Shown: piece by piece, positions 4,640-6,794 of the stretch
Layout of the letters: the number at the start of each line of letters is the position of its first letter
How positions within the stretch are numbered: the stretch's first letter is position 1
DNA from: Desulfurococcales archaeon
GTDB taxonomy: Archaea; Thermoproteota; Thermoprotei_A; Sulfolobales; Desulfurococcaceae
Length of the DNA stretch: 6,794 nucleotides
Reading direction: 5' to 3'
NCBI GenBank assembly: GCA_027083045.1
Contig: JALWQP010000049.1
Span: 1 to 6,794 of the forward strand
The notes under the pieces: generated by a model
What the model saw: the letters and a program-made list of their open reading frames with translations, nothing else
Told to the model about the DNA's origin: nothing
Databases searched by the model: none
Translations under genes and position numbers: made by a program

Positions 4640-6072
4640 CGCTTAATCATCCAGCTGGTCTCCCTGCCTCGATCCATTAGTACAACTCCTATTTTTGCGA
4701 GCTCTTCTCGTATGAAGTCGGATAACTCATATTCTTTTCTCTGCCTAAGCCTTGATCTAATATCGACAACTATTTTTATCAGTGATTCCACAAATGACTC
4801 GAGCTCTTCAGGCGTCTTTGTGAAATATTTGTCAAGGACACCTAGAACAACATTGAATTCCTTGAATAACCTATATGTTGTCCATACAAGCATGTATTTC
4901 GGCCTATACTGAAGCTCCTTAAATACTATGTTCGTAAGTTTTCTCACAGCTGCCAATGCCTCAGGCGTGTTGAAATCATTGCTCAGTGCCTCGTGAAACC
5001 GTGTATGTGTCTCGAGGATCTCATGAAGCAATGCAATGTCCTGTTCATCCATACGATGCATGTCAATTGCTTCCCTGCTTAGCTTCTCTACGAGCTGAAT
5101 AGATGCAACCAGTCGTTCGTATAGTTTGAATGCTTGGTTCAAGGCTTCATCTGTGAACACGAGTGGTTTACGGTAATGCCCCGTGAGATACCACAGCCTG
5201 AGAGTTTCCGGACCCCATTTCTTGAAGGCCTCTCTAAGCGTTATTATGTTTCCAAGACTTTTGCTCATCTTTTCCCCAGAGATCTCAACCATTCCCACAT
5301 GGACCCAGTACTTAACCCAAGGCTTTACACCTAGGGCTGCTTCACTCTGGGCTCGCTCGTTCTCATGATGCGGGAATATTAGATCTGTTCCTCCACCATG
5401 TATATCGAATTGCTTGCCCAAATAACGTGTGCTCATGACACTACATTCTATGTGCCATCCGGGTCTTCCTCTTCCCCAAGGTGATTCCCAGCTTGGCTCT
5501 CCGGGTTTAGCGGCTTTCCAGAGGGCAAAATCATAGGGTTTCTTCTTTTCTCCGAGGAATTCTTGTTCCTGATTCCAGAGCGAATGGTCCAGTCTCCCTG
5601 ATAACCTACCGTAATCGGGATATTTGTCAACCTCGAAGTACACGCTCCCGCTGGACGCGACGTAAGCATATCCCTTATCGATCAGTATCTGTATGAAATC
5701 AATTATTTCCTTAATATGATCAGTTACTCTAGGATGTATATCCACATGTACATTTAGTTTCTCTAGGCTCTCAAGATAGTCCTTTGTATACTGATCTGCA
5801 ATCTCTCTCCATGAGCGGTTTTCACGCTGAGCTCTCCTGATGATCTTGTCGTCAATATCTGTAATATTCATCACATGGACAACATGATAGCCTCTGAGCG
5901 AAAAGTACCTTTTCATAGCATCATATATCACATAGGGTTTACCGTGACCAATATGGTTGTAGTCGTAGACTGTCGGGCCACATACATACATCTTGACAAT
6001 GCTCGGCTCTATCGGCGTGAACTCCTCATAGTCTCTTGACAATGTATTGTATATCTTAATCTCAGGAAGCAT
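4636..6072 (-). CDS. cysS: Cysteinyl-tRNA synthetase
   Basis: This class I synthetase charges tRNA-Cys with cysteine using ATP in the cytoplasm. Numbered from ATG 6072 (478 residues), it has 'YVCGPTVYDYNHIGH' with the zinc ligand Cys31 and the HIGH motif at 40-43, then 'VMNITDIDDKI' (67-77), which is typical of CysRS. 'GWHIECSVM' carries Cys210, 'HGGGTDLIFPHHENE' carries His235 and Glu239, and KMSKS is at 268-272. The four zinc ligands match the C-C-H-E set of the bacterial enzyme at almost the same positions. The rest is the helical anticodon-binding domain, and the length is normal. A TTG at 6084 is also in frame, but GGGGAG at 6082-6077 overlaps it and sits four bases before the ATG, so I prefer the ATG. 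The gene lies 47 bases after the phosphorylase and overlaps the nuclease start by four bases (ATGA), indicating one operon. Confidence 0.97.
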   Translation of the reverse strand: MLPEIKIYNTLSRDYEEFTPIEPSIVKMYVCGPTVYDYNHIGHGKPYVIYDAMKRYFSLRGYHVVHVMNITDIDDKIIRRAQRENRSWREIADQYTKDYLESLEKLNVHVDIHPRVTDHIKEIIDFIQILIDKGYAYVASSGSVYFEVDKYPDYGRLSGRLDHSLWNQEQEFLGEKKKPYDFALWKAAKPGEPSWESPWGRGRPGWHIECSVMSTRYLGKQFDIHGGGTDLIFPHHENERAQSEAALGVKPWVKYWVHVGMVEISGEKMSKSLGNIITLREAFKKWGPETLRLWYLTGHYRKPLVFTDEALNQAFKLYERLVASIQLVEKLSREAIDMHRMDEQDIALLHEILETHTRFHEALSNDFNTPEALAAVRKLTNIVFKELQYRPKYMLVWTTYRLFKEFNVVLGVLDKYFTKTPEELESFVESLIKIVVDIRSRLRQRKEYELSDFIREELAKIGVVLMDRGRETSWMIKR

Positions 6073-6076
6073 TTTT

Positions 6077-6082
6077 CTCCCC
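6077..6082 (-). promoter_or_regulatory. Shine-Dalgarno site that fixes the cysS start at ATG 6072
   Basis: GGGGAG on the minus strand lies four bases upstream of the ATG at 6072. It overlaps the in-frame TTG at 6084-6082, which would otherwise add four residues. Confidence 0.5.
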
Positions 6083-6119
6083 AATAATACGGGATACTAA
6101 GCTACGAAAAACAAAGTGT

Positions 6120-6794
6120 TTAATAGTATTTGACATAGACATTCATAATCGTTTTTGCAACTCTCTCAATTCTAGCACGTAGTTCTTCGCTTGTAGCCAA
6201 GTACTGTTTTTCCGCCAACAGGTTATCACTAACTACAAGTACTGCTGCCGTGCTCCAACCCCTCATCCATCCAAGCGTGAAAAGTATGGCTGCTTCCATC
6301 TCGACCGCTATTACACCTCTCTCTGACCATTTCTTTGCGAAGCCCGGATCCTCAGCATAGAATGCATCGCTGCTAAATACAGGGCCATAGTAGTATTTAA
6401 TACCCTCTTTGTCTAGTTCATTCATGATCCTTGTTGATAACACCGGGTCAGGGGCTGTCGGACCACAGTGTCCCTCAAGATACATTCCTACACCGCATCC
6501 ACCCGGCGGATATACTGCGCCAGTTGCAACTACCACGTCCCCGATTTCCATTTCGGGCTTCATGCCACCCGTTGTTCCAAGCCTGACAATTCTTTTCGCA
6601 CCAAGCATACCTAGTTCTTCGAAGACGATAGCAGCTGATGGGCATCCTATCCCGTGTGTTGCTATAGTTATTTCTTTGCCTTTATAGGTACCCGTATAAA
6701 TCAGGAAGCCTCTGTGCTCATTAACTAGTCTCACATCGTCAAGAAGCTCAGCTAACATCTTGGCTCTCCCAGGCTCACCGACGGCCCTGCCGTT
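6120..6794 (-). CDS. Nucleoside phosphorylase (purine nucleoside / MTA phosphorylase type), 5' end outside window
   Basis: This enzyme splits a nucleoside with phosphate into a free base and (deoxy)ribose-1-phosphate, for salvage; it belongs to the hexameric PNP/UDP family. The frame is open to the right edge, so the visible 224 residues lack a short N-terminus. The first visible part reads 'AVGEPGRAK', the phosphate-binding G-D-P-x-R motif with Glu in place of Asp. The ATG at 6758 comes after this motif and is therefore internal. Further landmarks are 'NEHRGFLIYTG', 'ATHGIGCPSAAIVFEEL', 'RLGTTGGM', 'FSSDAFYAED', 'VEMEAA' (the ribose-binding Glu) and 'VVSDN' (the catalytic Asp). Overall it resembles the Sulfolobus MTA/purine nucleoside phosphorylase closely, but base preference (purine, MTA or uridine) cannot be read reliably. 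The gene is probably first, or at least upstream, in a unit with cysS and the nuclease gene. Confidence 0.92.
   Translation of the reverse strand, partial: NGRAVGEPGRAKMLAELLDDVRLVNEHRGFLIYTGTYKGKEITIATHGIGCPSAAIVFEELGMLGAKRIVRLGTTGGMKPEMEIGDVVVATGAVYPPGGCGVGMYLEGHCGPTAPDPVLSTRIMNELDKEGIKYYYGPVFSSDAFYAEDPGFAKKWSERGVIAVEMEAAILFTLGWMRGWSTAAVLVVSDNLLAEKQYLATSEELRARIERVAKTIMNVYVKYY

Noticed and set aside
5448..5669. A second minus-strand frame inside cysS that might suggest a frameshift or fusion.
   Set aside because: The cysS frame is intact, with all its motifs in order, so this is only an out-of-frame shadow.
6073..6084. TTG at 6084 as the start of cysS.
   Set aside because: The TTG overlaps the GGGGAG ribosome binding site that serves the ATG at 6072. 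The added residues are not part of the conserved protein.
1..6794. A CRISPR array, insertion sequence, defence cluster or integrated element.
   Set aside because: I saw no regularly spaced repeats, transposase or integrase motifs, direct-repeat ends, or abrupt change of composition apart from the short island at 3200-3300.

Overview
The window looks like a chromosomal segment of a thermophilic crenarchaeon (Thermoproteota), most likely in or near Desulfurococcales. The support is the gene content: an archaeal amino acid kinase C-terminus of the isopentenyl phosphate kinase type, an archaeal KptA/Tpt1, a RecB-type nuclease with a winged-helix tail of the kind seen in crenarchaea, and a phosphorylase close to the Sulfolobus MTA/purine nucleoside phosphorylase. 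Further support is the moderately AT-rich DNA, TATA-like boxes about 25-40 bp upstream of starts, GGTG-type Shine-Dalgarno sites and very tight packing. I do not name a species.

Layout, left to right. Positions 1-221 (+) are the 3' end of an amino acid kinase gene, probably isopentenyl phosphate kinase. It meets tail-to-tail, with overlapping stop codons, an unrecognised tyrosine-rich gene at 218-646 (-). A 105-bp spacer with divergent promoter candidates follows, then a small charged protein gene at 752-976 (+). That gene abuts, with zero spacing, a radical SAM gene of the SplB-like COG1533 type at 977-2131 (-). A 51-bp divergent spacer leads to a degenerate GT-B glycosyltransferase-like gene at 2183-3175 (+). 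Positions 3176-3339 hold a GC-rich island with nested inverted repeats. It may encode a structured or guide RNA, or a 40-residue hydrophobic peptide. kptA follows at 3340-3984 (+).

The right half is one minus-strand gene cluster read right to left: a nucleoside phosphorylase (from beyond the right edge to 6120), cysS (6072-4636) and a RecB-family nuclease gene (4639-3938). cysS and the nuclease gene share an ATGA start/stop overlap, and the nuclease gene runs 47 nt into the 3' end of kptA on the opposite strand.

Functionally these are mostly housekeeping genes: isoprenoid lipid precursors, tRNA charging, nucleoside salvage, and RNA 2'-phosphate or NAD-dependent end chemistry. Poorly understood accessory proteins lie among them. 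I see no mobile element, CRISPR array, tRNA or rRNA, and no convincing dedicated new system. The most interesting spot is the structured island at about 3196-3318, upstream of kptA.
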